Assembly: GCA_038380435.1 (NCBI GenBank)
Contig: JAWZYU010000010.1
Location: 49,200,135 to 49,264,134, forward strand
Origin: Ryuthela nishihirai
Lineage: Eukaryota > Arthropoda > Arachnida > Araneae > Heptathelidae
Length of the DNA: 64,000 nucleotides
Direction: 5' to 3'
Under the pieces are notes generated by a model that made no database searches, was not told the origin of the DNA, and saw only the letters and a list, made by a program, of their open reading frames with translations. The position numbers were made by a program, and so were the translations under genes. Shown here one piece after another: positions 22,334 through 33,176 of this stretch; within the stretch, counting starts at the first letter, position 1, and each line of letters opens with the position of its first letter.

Positions 22334-22545
22334 ATTTCACTATGGCCGAGTGGTTAGCGCGCTTGGCTACTGGTCTAAAGGACCTGGGTTCGATCCCCGG
22401 GTAAGGCACGGATGTATGTGTCGTTTTTCTGCTGAGGTCTTGCCATCCTCACCGACCTTCTACTATGGCATATAAACTGACAAGCTTCTGTCAGACCTCT
22501 GTGGCAAGCAGCTGCTTGAGGGGGTATTTATTATTTTTTTTATTA
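22334..22545 (+). mobile_element. SINE family B, full length
   Basis: tRNA-like head with A box TGGCCGAGTGG (near 22345) and B box GGTTCGATCCC (near 22388), a central cctctgagg-like region, and a 3' tail ctgtcagacctctgtggcaagcagctgcttgag ending in an AT-rich run. The head looks like a class II (Ser/Leu-type) tRNA but lacks a proper acceptor stem, so it is not a tRNA gene. Confidence 0.9.
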
Positions 22546-23167
22546 AATGTGTTTAGATATAAGATTTCTCTCAGTAGCTGTTCAAAGATCTCGAACATAT
22601 TGTACTCATTAAATTAAATAAAACATTAATGATTTGTAGGGCACTCGAATTGTTAAACCGCGCAGCCAACCACAGAAACAACAAATTTATAACAAAGCTT
22701 AAAACAATTTAACACAAGAAACCCCTAAAATTCAAATGCTAAACAAAAGTACGATCAAACAGCCGAAAATAGTAAAGGTTATTTATAAAAATGTCTTAGA
22801 CAAATTGAAGAAATAAAGTAAATTCAAAATCCAAATGGCTGTTTCGCTTCGATGTGCACAATCGGTCCACGGCTGACTCGCCCCATCTCGACGACTGGTT
22901 TGAGGGTTTTTTTTATCTTTCGAGAGCTGGAACAGCTCGTGCACCTAAACGATCGTAGCTTGAGGCGGAAGCGGCTTTTGTAAATGTTAAAAGTTCAAAA
23001 AACTTAAGCTAAGCTCTCAAATGTTAAAATTTCAAGAAATGTTACATGCGAATTCTGTTCTCTTCCAGAATTTTTCTGTCTGTTTCGATTCATTTTATTC
23101 CATTGCTTTAGAAGAAATATATTCATTCAAAAATTCACTGAAATATTGGTTTCTTCTGATATCGATT

Positions 23168-23549
23168 GGGGCGGGGGTGGCTCAGTCGGTAGCGCGCCAG
23201 GCTCGTAATCTGTAGTTTCCAGGTTCGAGTCCCAGCTGGGTCAGCGTTGAGATTTATCTCCGCAAAATTCCCCGCCCTGCCCACGGTCAGTAGGGGACAC
23301 GATGGGCTTGGAAAGACCACCGTCCGTCGGATGGGATGTTAAGCCATGGTCCCGTGTATGGGAGAGCCATAGTCTGTGCACGTTAAAGAACACGCTGGAT
23401 GGCCTTGACGGGAGGCTGCCATCTGTCTCCCAACAGCTGTTCCAATGGGTCCCATCTCCCAACCTTATCTCAGCCTTCGGGGTCCATGGGACCTGGCCAT
23501 TTAGCCCATGGTGTGCAAAAAAGTGCCGCTCAGAGGTAAAACAACCCAA
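23168..23549 (+). mobile_element. SINE family A, full length, TSD CTGATATCGATT
   Basis: Complete copy with a perfect 12-bp TSD (23156-23167 and 23550-23561). Confidence 0.95.
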
Positions 23550-23845
23550 CTGATATCGATTAAACCTAAAATACTAATCTTTTTTTTTTAAACCGTACTA
23601 TTAGTTGAGGTTGGTCTTTTGGCCACCGTTTTGACTTACTGTTTCTCTTAAAATCTCATCATCTCATTTTCAAAACTAGAAAATATTTTCACTCTGTCGT
23701 CTGTAAATATTAATTTTTTACAGCTATTTCAAAAATTTATTTTTGGCAGTTTAAAGTCATTATAAGCAGCAAAATATTGTCATTATCCGTCATATCTTGG
23801 GCACGCGCAAGCTCATTCGATACTTTCGTGTTGTCGTCTTTGGTA

Positions 23846-23970
23846 CAGTCGCTCAAAAAAGTATCCGAACACCATGGTTGATTACAGACTTCAGAAAAAA
23901 TATCTGGCAACGATTTTTTTCGAAATTAGTGATCTGGCAACCTTCGTGTCACGTGACACGAAGGTTGCCA
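23846..23970. mobile_element. Palindromic mariner-type MITE, left half plus centre
   Basis: Starts CAGTCGCTCAAAAAAGTATCC after a TA and runs just past the centre (CACGTGACACGAAGGTTGCCA), then stops at a SINE A relic. The right arm is missing. Confidence 0.85.
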
Positions 23971-23976
23971 ATTGAT

Positions 23977-24371
23977 TGAGGGGACCCACTGGACAGCTGT
24001 TGGGATGTTAGCCTACCGTCAAGACCATCCAGCGTGTTCTTTAACGTGCATGGGGTGTGGCTCTCCCACACACGGAGCCACGTCTTAACATCCCATCCAA
24101 CGAGCTAAATGGCCAGGTCACAAGGACCCACAGTTAAGAGACAGCTAGAATCACCCCGTCAAGGCTATCGTGCATGTTCTTTAATATGGCCACAGTATCG
24201 TTCTCTCTTGCACACGGAGCCATGGCTAATATCCCGTGCGATGGACGGCGGCTTTTCTGATCTAAGGAAGGATGGGGATTAATACAGATAAATCTCAACT
24301 CTGGCACCATTCAGACTCGAACCTGGAAACTGCAGAATAGGAGCCTGCCTAGCTATCAACTGATCCAATCC
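23977..24371 (-). repeat. Two joined fragments of old SINE A
   Basis: 23977-24101 covers the central part and 24102-24371 covers nearly the whole element again on the same strand. The junction is abrupt, as in a partial tandem copy or deletion between two insertions. Confidence 0.65.
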
Positions 24372-24397
24372 TAATTCCCAAGTGAAAAGTGAAAAGG

Positions 24398-24530
24398 TGG
24401 TCTGTCTAACAGGTGTTCGGTGGATCCTATTCTCCAACCTTCTCTAAACCCTTGGGGTCCTTGTAACCTGGTCATTTAGCCCTTGTGTACAAAACAAGTG
24501 ACTCATAGAGATAGAAAAAGAGACAACCAA
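24398..24530 (+). repeat. Old SINE A fragment, 3' half
   Basis: Diverged match to the region from the CCTCCCC run to the gaggtaaaacaacc tail. Confidence 0.55.
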
Positions 24531-24665
24531 AAAAAAACAGCTTTAAGAAACTAAAACTCTTGTTTGTTTTTTAGTTTTTATATGCTTGTAATCTATGCAG
24601 CTTTTTGCATCCATAAATTTTTAAAACATACAGGTACTGGGAAAAAAAATGGAAACAGCTCCATG

Positions 24666-25052
24666 GGTTGGGTTGTTTTACCTCTGAGCGGCACTTTTTT
24701 GCACACCATGGACTAAATGGCCAGATCATAAGGACCCCGAAGGCTCAGAGAAGGTTGTGGGGAGGGGATTCACTGGAACAGCTGTTGGGAGACAGATGGT
24801 AGCCTTCCGTCAAGGCCATCCAGCGTGTTCTTTAACGTGCACAGGGTATGGCTCTTCCGCACACGGAGCCACGGTTTAACGTCCCATCCGACGGGCGGCG
24901 GCCTTTCCAAGCCCATCGGTGTCCCCTATTGACTGTGGGTAGCGCGGGGAATTTTGCGGAAATAAATCTCAACGCTGACCCAGCTGGGACTCCAACCTGG
25001 GAACTGCAGATTACGAGCCTGGCGCTCTAACGACTGAGCCACCCCCGCCCCC
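24666..25052 (-). mobile_element. SINE family A, full length, TSD AACAGYTCCATG
   Basis: Minus copy with a 12-bp TSD carrying one transition (24654-24665 and 25053-25064). Confidence 0.94.
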
Positions 25053-25170
25053 AACAGTTCCATGTTATCTCAGTAGAAAATTACATTCAGAGCTCAATAC
25101 CTTTTTTCAATATGTTTTTTATCGAAAAATATGCCTAAAGGTAGATCAAAGATCTCAATTAAATCTATCT

Positions 25171-25511
25171 ATATCTTGATTTTAAGCAATATTCGTTCAG
25201 TATTCAAAGAGTTAGGAAGGCTGAAATATCTAACAGGCTACAAAAGCATTGACTTCAATATTTAATTAAAACATTAAAACACTTTAACAGATCAGAGATC
25301 ATAGTTGACTCTAGTACAGTATCGATAGAGTCTCTTAACCTGTTTCAATTAAATTTTGGGATCAGTTTTTTTCTAGCCTGTTAAATATATATTAAATATT
25401 AGCCAGCAAATAATTTAATATATGTTAAATATTAGCCAGCATTCACAGCTTCCAGCGATCAACAACAAATCTTTGAATACTGAACAAACATTGCTTAAAA
25501 TCGAGATTTAG
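25171..25511. mobile_element. MITE family D, inner arms, relic
   Basis: Inverted repeat with arms 25171-25212 and 25465-25510, sharing CGATTTTAAGCAAT and TTCAGTATTCAAAGA. Equivalent arms lie inside the MITE at 55208-56092. A 40-bp direct repeat with TTAAATATTAGCCAGCA lies near 25380-25443. Confidence 0.55.
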
Positions 25512-25516
25512 AAAGA

Positions 25517-26160
25517 TTGGGTTGGTCTGTTTTTCATGTGTGCGGCATTTTTTTGCACACAATGGGCTAAATGCCCAGGTCACAAGGACCCCGAAGGCTC
25601 AGAGAAGGTTGGGGCAGGGGACCCACTGGAACAGCTGTTGGGACAGTTGGTAGCCTCCCATCAAGTCCATTCAGCGCGTTCTTTAGCGTGCGCAGAGTAT
25701 GGCTCTCCCATACACGGGGCCACGGCTTAACGTCCCATCCGACGGACGGCGGTCTTTTCAAGACCATCGGTATCCCATACTGACCGTAGGCAGGGCGAGG
25801 AGTTTTGCGGAGATAAATCTCAACGCTGACCTGGCGGGTTGTTGGGTTGTTTTACCTCTGAGCGGCACTTTTTTGCACACCATGGGCTAAATAGCCAGGT
25901 CACAAGGACCCCGAAGGCTCAGAGAAGGTTGGGGCAGGGGACCCACTGGAACAGCTGTTGGGGACAGTTGGTAGCCTCCCATCAAGGCCATTCAGGGCGT
26001 TCTTTAGCGTGCACAGGGTATGGCTCTCCTGCACACGGAGCCACGGCTTAACGTCCCATCCGACGGACGGCGGTCTTTTCAAGACCATCGGTGTCCCCTA
26101 CTGACCGTGGGCAGGGCGAGGAGTTTTGCGGAGATAAATCTCACGCTGACCCAGCTGGGA
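25517..26160 (-). mobile_element. Two SINE A copies in direct tandem (25517-25837, 25838-26160)
   Basis: Both copies are truncated in the tRNA head and share private variants (GGTCTTTTCAAGACC, GGGGCAGGGGACCC, a shortened GGGACAGTTGG). They are therefore sister copies from a local duplication or from one dimeric insertion. Flanks on both sides contain GAGATTT. Confidence 0.85.
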
Positions 26161-26399
26161 TTTGATTGAGATTTTTAATTTATCTTTAGATATATTTTTT
26201 AATAAAAATCACATTGCAAAAGTTATTAAGCATTGAATGTGATTTCGTATCGAGATAACATAAAACTGTTTACATTTTCTGTCCAGTATTTATTTTGAGC
26301 AATAAAAATTCATGTATTGTTTGAAATGAGCATGTAACTGTGTACACAAAAGTGCCTCTTAAGATCACCTTTGCTTACAAAAGGAATAATAATAAATAA

Positions 26400-26553
26400 A
26401 TAAATATCTCGTAAAGCAGTTGCTTGCCACAGAGATCTGACAGGAGTCTTTCAGTTTGTACGCCGTATTAGAAGGTCTGGGAGGAAGGCGAGATCTGAGC
26501 AGAAAAACAACAAAAACATCCATGCCTTACCCGGGATTCGAACCCAGGTCCTT
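26400..26553 (-). mobile_element. SINE family B, partial
   Basis: From the 3' tail (gcagttgcttgccacagag) to the B box ggattcgaaccc on the minus strand. The tRNA 5' part is missing, replaced by a SINE A fragment. Confidence 0.8.
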
Positions 26554-26670
26554 TACACAATGGGCTAAACTGCCAGGTCATAAGTATCCCAAGGTCTCAG
26601 AGAGAAGGTTCAGTGAAAGGGATCCACTGCACAATTGTTGTTAAGAAACAAATGTGAGACTTCCGTCAAG
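26554..26670 (-). repeat. SINE A fragment fused to SINE B
   Basis: Begins at cacaatgggctaaa and covers the 3' third of family A. It joins directly to the B copy without any TSD. Confidence 0.6.
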
Positions 26671-26684
26671 TGTAGAGAATTTTT

Positions 26685-26854
26685 CTGCGTTGAGAATTTT
26701 CTCTTCTAACGCAGAAAAATTAGTGATCTGTCAACCTTCGTGTCACGTGACAAGAAGGTTGCCAGATCACTAATTTCTAAAAAAATCGTTGCCAGATATT
26801 TTTCTCTGAATTCTGTAATCAACCATAATGTTCGGATACTTCTTTGAGCGACTG
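26685..26854. mobile_element. Palindromic mariner-type MITE with replaced left arm
   Basis: The centre and right arm run to GAGCGACTG at 26854, followed by TA. The left arm is replaced by a small unrelated hairpin (TTTTTCTGCGTT / AACGCAGAAAAA, 26686-26726). Confidence 0.8.
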
Positions 26855-27188
26855 TACAGTTACTTCGAAAAGTGTTTGATTTGACATGAAAAGATTTCTA
26901 AAATTTTTATATAAAGAATGCTGGAAAAATTTTGTGTTCCAGATTTTTTTATGCAATCATTTGTTCATAAATTAATTTTAAAAAAATCCTCTTAGCTAAC
27001 TTTAATTTAATTTGTAGCCTGAGCATTTATATTCATCTGGGCTTGAATTACAACCGAGTAAATTGTAGCCTGGAAGGGCAGGATATATGGGTAGAGTTCA
27101 TGGGGGCCCCTCCCCCTCCTTCTTTTCAGAATGCTAGTATCCAGAGGGAGGGACGAAAAAAAAGCACTAAACCTATGTATTACCTGTA

Positions 27189-27290
27189 CAGTCGCTCAAA
27201 AAAGTATCCGAACACCATGGTTGATTACAGACTTCAGAAAAAATATCTGGCAACGATTTTTTTCGAAATTAGTGATCTGGCAACATTCGT
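27189..27290. mobile_element. Palindromic mariner-type MITE, left arm only
   Basis: CAGTCGCTCAAAAAAGTATCC after TA, near-identical to the 23846 copy. It ends just before the palindrome centre. Confidence 0.85.
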
Positions 27291-27520
27291 TCGCCTTGTG
27301 TTCACAGCGGCCGTGACTCCCGAGAGCTATAGGGTATTCCCACCTTATGTGACCGCTAATTCATAAGTAGAATAGAAATAGAAGACACGACACAACATAA
27401 ATATAAAAAATGAATTTTAATTAGGAAAAGATTTTTGGAAAATTTTCTAGTGTTTTTTCTTTTTTCTTTTGGGGGGTGCCAGAACCCCTTGACCCCTCCC
27501 CCCCCCTGGGTTCGCCACTG
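27291..27520. mobile_element. hAT element right end, TSD ACCTGTAC
   Basis: Ends GGGTTCGCCACTG, the complement of a hAT start CAGTGGCGAACCC, followed by ACCTGTAC (27521-27528). The same 8-mer lies at 27182-27189, at the start of the mariner MITE arm. The left end of the element has been lost. Confidence 0.6.
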
Positions 27521-27899
27521 ACCTGTACTAGTAAACAAATTTGTTAATGATCATTGAAAAATGTTTATACCGGAACTTTCCAAAGTAGATCCCAGACTCT
27601 GAAACAGCGATTGCAAAAACGCTACATTAACCCCACAATACTTTTTTTTTTCCTGTTTTTGAAGCAACATAAAGTCTTCTTTGAGAATATCTCACCGAAT
27701 TTTCCCTTTAAGTTCCCCTTCGAGAAAGACAATGTCTAGAAAATGAACTTTCGGTTGTCTTCGTTATCTTCTAGGCACGTCTCTAAACGACCACCATTCT
27801 CATTTGACCCCATTTGTGCTTCCCAACTGCCACCAATAATACTGCTGTTGCCACACAAAAAAAGCAGAAAACACTCTTTCACGATGTCCCTTTTTTTCT

Positions 27900-28360
27900 T
27901 TTGCCTTCCCACTGCTTCGAGATGTGATCGCGTGATTGTCTGGGAGCTAGAGGCGAGCGAGGCAACTGCGTTTTATTGTTCTAATAGTCTCTCGAATTCT
28001 CCGCCGGTCTGGGGAATCATCGGAGCACACACACACAGGAGCACACCTTGTGACGCACGTGCTCCTCCGTGGAAGCCTCACCGAGTCGCGTGTCTTCGCG
28101 GTGTGGGCACAAAGCAGTCTTGTAAGTGATAGCACGAGGGCAGCAGAAGGGAAAGAGAGAGCTATCGAATTCTGCGAACAAATCTTGCAGCTTTGAGAAG
28201 AGGTATTTTGGTATTGCATCAACGGTGGGCTTCGTGACGTGGGTTTATGCTTTGTGGAGAAAAAAAACCTGCGTCGTGGTCGTGATCGAGAACGAAACGT
28301 TTCTTCTTGCAAATGAAACTCGTGGAGAATTGAAGAATGTAAAACGATAGATCGAATTTT
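27900..28360. other. CpG-containing unique stretch, possible promoter or first exon
   Basis: Unlike its surroundings, this stretch is non-repetitive and rich in CG dinucleotides, with long frames on both strands (27743-28129 plus, 27947-28441 minus). A donor-like CTTGTAAGTG lies at 28119-28128. No protein motif is recognised. It could be a 5' exon and promoter, but the evidence is compositional only. Confidence 0.2.
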
Positions 28361-28442
28361 AGGGAAAGACTTTTTATTTTCTGTGTTGTTTCTTGAGATA
28401 TGTTTGGAATAGTTGGAAAGATTGTTTAATATCGTGTCCAAA

Positions 28443-28680
28443 TGGATTGTTTTTCAGCGTCAGTGGACTAAATGGAGGAGTCACAAGGCCTTAAAGGCTC
28501 AGAGCTGGATGCAGGATCCACTGGGAAGCTGCAGAAGGGAGATGAGTATCACATCAAAGCCATCCCGAGTGTTCTTTAATGTGTAGAGGATATGGATCTC
28601 CTGCAACAGGAATATGACTCCATCATATAAAAGCATCCTTTCCAACTCCATTGGTTTCATCCTGAAGAAAAGGGGACACT
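28443..28680 (-). repeat. Old SINE A copy
   Basis: Strongly diverged but collinear with family A from ggattgtttttcagcg to the gaaaaggggaca block. Confidence 0.6.
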
Positions 28681-28809
28681 TTGGGAAAAAAATTCCCCCC
28701 AGGTACAGTGGAAACTCGCATCTCGGAATGTTATGAGCATCGACACTATCAACGGAACATTGGTCCCTTGTTCAAAAAGAGTCATTGTATCATTATCACT
28801 GTCTTCATT

Positions 28810-29092
28810 CGGGGGAGGGGGGATCAGGCGGTAGGTTTTCAGGCTCATAATCTGCGGTTCCCAGATTCGAGTCTCACCTAGGCCAGCTATGAGATTTATC
28901 TCCGCAACACTCCCCGTCCTCCCCTCTGTCAGTAGGGGATAGCGACAGGCTTAAAAAGGTTTCCATTCTTCAGATAGACGTTAAGCCGTGACTCCGTGGG
29001 AGGAGAGTGATATCCTGTGTAATTTAAAGAACACTCTGGTCATTTAGCCCATTGTGTGCAATAAATGCCACTCAGAGGTAAAGCATCCCAAT
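28810..29092 (+). repeat. Old SINE A copy with internal deletion
   Basis: Head with B box ATTCGAGTCTC, the ACGTTAAGCCGTG block, then a jump from acactctgg to tcatttagcccattg, which removes about 100 bp of the 3' half. Confidence 0.7.
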
Positions 29093-29262
29093 TCAATACT
29101 TCCGAATTGTCCTAAGGCAGAGGGCTGGATCTAGTGGAAGAGGGTCCATTCCATCCATCCTTTCTGATAAAATCAATAACCGGAACAGGAAAGAAGGAAA
29201 AGTATTAAATTTATACAGTATATTACAAGTATTTTGCAAGAAAATGTTTGAAAGATCACTAA

Positions 29263-29345
29263 AAATAAATTACCGCTCAAGCAGCTGCTTGCCGCAGAGA
29301 TCTGAGAGCATCCTGTCAGCATAACCAAGTCTTTCTAGATTCATT
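29263..29345 (-). repeat. LINE 3' tail shared with SINE family B
   Basis: Minus strand reads CTGACAGGATGCTCTCAG, then ATCTCTGCGGCAAGCAGC, TGCTTGAG and AATTTATT. SINE B copies end CTGACAGGCTCCTGTCAG, ACCTCTGTGGCAAGCAGC, TGCTTGAG, TATTTATT. The similarity extends about 55 nt to the 3' terminus and then stops, as expected for a shared reverse transcriptase recognition tail. Confidence 0.7.
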
Positions 29346-30145
29346 ATCACCATCCTCAAGCAGCCATGGGCTACGGAGGTCCAAGTAGACTGGGCAATTT
29401 AGTTCTCCAAATGCATCTGTCCTGAGCTACATCTGCTGCATCTGGTCGCTCTAAACCAGTTCTAACAAGGTCCTGTTTATATTGTCTGCTCACCCCATCC
29501 TAGGTGCTTTAGGCACACTGTTCATAACTGTATTCGCTAATCTATAATTATCCATACGGGCAACATGGGCTAACCAAAAGAGTCTCTCTCTGCACAATAT
29601 GCTGCTCAAAGGAGGTTGCTGACTTAGCCTAAACTCATCATTACTTACAAAGTTGAGCCACCTAATGCCCAAGATACTGCGTAAACATCTAGAATCAAAA
29701 GAATCAAGTTTCCTATTATCTTGTTTACAAAGTGTCCACGTTTCACTACCATAAATAACCCTAGAAAGCATCAAACTATTATTCAGTGTAATTTAGTATT
29801 TAGGTGTATACGCCTATTTCTCCAGACTCTCCATAGATTTTTAAAAGTCCCAGAGGCAATCCCTATTCGTCTGTTAATCTCATACCGCACATCACCAATA
29901 TCTGTTACATAGCTCCCAAGAAAATTAAGCTGAGACACCTGCTCAAGAGTGGAACTATTCAGATTAATTGAACCGCAGCCTGCCTGTCCAACTCTCATCA
30001 GTTTAATTTTCTCTCTGTTTATAACCAAACATACTCTACTACCAGTCTCATCAACAGCTCGAATGAAAGAGTTCATCTCATCAACATCATTTGTCAAAAG
30101 GGAAAAATCATCAGCATTATGCTGATGATAAATCAAAAATTTTCA
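29346..30145 (-). pseudogene. LINE reverse transcriptase C-terminal half, relic
   Basis: Two adjoining minus-strand frames. 30136-29783 has an RT palm C-like NADDFSLLTNDVDE near its start, then LNFLGSYVTDIGDVRYEIN and WRNRRIHLNTKLH. 29774-29490 continues with VIYGSETWTLCKQDNRKLDSF, RCLRSILGIRW, and the C-terminal CRERLFWLAHVARM segment. The frame break between them and a lost tyrosine before ADD mark it as dead. It stops abruptly at 30156 where an hAT end begins. The clade (RTE, CR1/L2 or other) is not decided. Confidence 0.8.
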
Positions 30146-30156
30146 GATCTCTATAC

Positions 30157-30300
30157 CAGTGGTTCTCAACCTTTCATGCCCCACGTACCCCCTGGAACAG
30201 TGTAGGTAACTGGCGTACCCCTTGTATAGATAGATAAAACTATAATTATAGTATAACAATGGGAATAAAATAAAACATATATATATATACATTAAATTTT
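30157..30300. mobile_element. hAT MITE left end (family of 32418-32777)
   Basis: CAGTGGTTCTCAACCTTTC, GTACCCCCTGGAA, AACTGGCGTACCCC and an AT microsatellite, matching 32418-32690. I cannot find its right end nearby. Confidence 0.7.
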
Positions 30301-32160
30301 GTATTCATAAATTACATATATCGATAAAACACAAAAAATTACATTTTTGCACAACAGTGTTGCCAACTTAAGTAATCGTAATTATTTTTTATTATATTAT
30401 ATTATAAAATTTTCTTGTCGATTATAAACAGAGATTTTAAAAGCATATATAAAAAGCGGCATGAACCCTTTTGCTTTTCTTATGCCGTTAGCACCTAGGG
30501 CTATTGCCGCTTCTCCCGCCGTTCCAGTCCACGGGCACATATTAACCATAAAGCCGAAATGATAGCATTTAACACACGTGTCGCGTCCGAGGCTTTACCG
30601 GCTGGATAGAGTAAATCATCAGTTTATACGTGATCAGCACCTCAGAATATTACTTTCCAAATATCTCAGAAATAATGTTAGGAAGCGGACAAAAGGAGTT
30701 CTAAGGGACTTGCAGGTGGAATTCCCCATTAGTGTCCGATATGAAATATGAGACCACAGAATGCGCCGAGTAGGGTAATTGTGCGAGTAACTGGTTCTAT
30801 GAGAAACAAGGAGAAGGTCTTAATGGAAACCTGCAAAGAGGAAGAAGTCAAATCCCTTTGCTGGATGGAAAGGCAAGGCGACTATTGGACTCCAAGGAAT
30901 AGGATTATTCACATAAGCCATTCGTGTCATGCTGTTGTGTGTATTCTGCCTCACTGCTGAGCTTAGGGATTGCGACAAGATTATTGATTTAAACAGAAGC
31001 TTAGGTCTGTTGGCAGAAGGGACTGTTACGGAGGTTGGTTATAAAATATCCGATATACTGAACTTGTTCATATCTGCTCTGCTGATCTCTTGCACATTCT
31101 GTAAATAAGTATTGTATACAATCATCCCTCTATTTACACGTTGGTTTACAAGATTTCGGATTTTACAGAATCAAGAAATGCAAGTTTCGTTTTACACCAT
31201 TATATAAATTCGATTTAACACTATGATGATTTAGATTTTTTTTTACGTGTGTAAATATAATGCATATTATATAGTATCTGTGGCATAACGTCAAGAGAGA
31301 ATATTAGACTATCATCCCAAGTAAAACTGAGCTAAATGTTTTAATTGATATCATTTATTTTCAAGAAAAAATAAACAGATCCAACAGTAAATCCTTATAT
31401 TAAAATCATAATCTGTAACAAGTTATATACCCATCCCTCAATTTACACGGTAGATAGGTTCCGGGAAATCACCGTGCCAATCGAGACTAACAACTTATGC
31501 AAAAAAGGGGAATAGGTTCCCAAAATATCCTTGTTATGAACGAAACATTCATTGAAAGGTTTATTTAGACGTATTTATCTCAAATTCAGTCTGCGAGAAA
31601 AATTCATGTCCCGCGACATCTTAAATAAAAGAAAACCCGTTTCCGTTCGGTAGCTAGAACTGACCTTTCTAGACTGAATACTTTCAGGCTGGTAAAAATC
31701 TTGTTTTAACTCATTTTTTGCAGCAAGTTTAAATTAGCATACTATTTTATATATGTAGACTAAATACAGCTGATTCCTAAGTATAAAATGTCATAAAACA
31801 CTAATTTAAAAAAAAATAAAACATTAAGTATTGGTGCAAATGCTTAATTTCTAATTCATATTCAATTCATAAATATCCTTCTTTAACATTTCAACTTCAA
31901 ATTTAATGTGTACCTCTATGTTAACTATGTGTATTTTTCGTAACCAAAAACAGAAATGCATGAGAAATTAATCTAACCTTATCAGAATTAGTGCAAATAA
32001 AGTACAAAATAATCTTACAATAATGTTTATTATTACTGCTCAACTGAAATTTGAGAAAAATACGTATAAATAAAACTTTCAGTGTACATTTTATTAATAG
32101 CAAGTAATTATTCGTAATCTATCCCCCTTTTTTCCATAAATTGTTGGTATTGATTTGCAC
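30300..32160. other. Mostly unassigned; possible coding relic 30580-30960 and pogo-like ends
   Basis: A 70-codon frame (30748-30960) with RVIVRVTGSM and a following frame at 30960-31110 look coding-derived but unrecognised. ATCCCTCTATTTACACG (31126) and ATCCCTCAATTTACACGG (31434) occur as direct repeats resembling Tigger/pogo-type ends. The rest is AT-rich. Confidence 0.3.
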
Positions 32161-32174
32161 TGTTTCCATTTAAA

Positions 32175-32250
32175 CGATAGTAGTATAGTACCAACCTACG
32201 GTAGTAGTGTAGTTCCACCTATGACGTCACCGCCCACTTCCGGCCGTAAT
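32175..32250 (-). repeat. Dispersed repeat family E, copy 2
   Basis: Reverse complement of 1931-2010: CGATAGTAGTATAG at the start, CCTATGACGTCACC and CGCCCACTTCCGG in the same order. Confidence 0.6.
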
Positions 32251-32417
32251 CTAAAAATAATCCTCGTCATAATCTAAAAATCTTATCCCAAATAAAAAAT
32301 CTTCCTTAATCAGTGCCAAGTTATATAATAGACAGGGACAAATTTGGTGGATGAGTAATTTCCCGTAACAATAATAGCTAGAAGAAAATACATCGCATTA
32401 GCCGCATAAGCCTACGG

Positions 32418-32777
32418 CAGTGGTTCTCAACCTTTTATGCTTCATGTACACCCTGGAAATGTGTATGTAACTGGCGTACCCCATGTATAGAGAGATAAAA
32501 CTATAGTTATAGTATAACAATGGGAATAAAATAAAACATATATATATCAGTGGTTCTCAACCTTTTATGCTTTACGTACCCCCTGGAAATGTGTATGTAA
32601 CTGGCGTACCCCTTGTATGGATAGATAAAACTATAGTTATAGTATAACAATGGGAATAAAATAAAACATATATATATATAACATATATCTAACGACTTTT
32701 GAGCTCTCACGGCGTACCCCAAAAAATTTTTCCGTGTATCCCCAAGGAGTACGCGTACCCGACGTTGAGAACCCCTA
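32418..32777. mobile_element. hAT MITE with duplicated left end
   Basis: Left CAGTGGTTCTCAACCTTTTA, right GTTGAGAACCCCTA. The first about 130 bp are repeated in tandem (32418-32547 and 32548-32690). The flanks GCCTACGG and ACGTACGG match at 6 of 8 positions, consistent with an aged TSD. Confidence 0.75.
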
Positions 32778-33176
32778 ACGTACGGGAATCTAGTTTTCAA
32801 AGAGAACGAAGTTTTTTGTTATCTACTTTTTCACTTCTTAAAAGTTTTAATTCGAGCTAATGCATGATGGGGGAATATGCAAATAGTATTATTTTATTAG
32901 TAATTATACTACGTAAAGAGTATTTTTATTTCTTAAAATAAAAATGTTGCTTTTTCTCATACCCCTCTGAGAAAAGGAAGCAGATTTTTGCTGTCAGTGG
33001 AATATCTCTTAATACTCTACCAGCGAAATTTCAAATATCTACTATAAACATATCATTCGCATCATTCGTTAAACGTTTCGCTGTTTCCATATTTAGTGAT
33101 CTCTAACGATATAAATTAAAGCTACGTAAATATTTGAAAATTGGGAATTCTAATATTTCATTAGTACCAATCCAAC

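Noticed and set aside
22337..22410. Possible tRNA gene (A and B boxes, GGGTTCGATCCCCGGG)
   Set aside because: It continues into the SINE B body, recurs in several copies, and lacks a pairing acceptor stem.
27947..28441. 164-codon minus ORF as a gene
   Set aside because: Ser/Arg-rich without domain, overlaps a plus-strand frame of similar length, and the AUG context and splice sites are unconvincing. Kept only as a compositional anomaly.
30748..30960. LINE ORF1 or transposase
   Set aside because: Coding-like but too short and without diagnostic residues; left unassigned.
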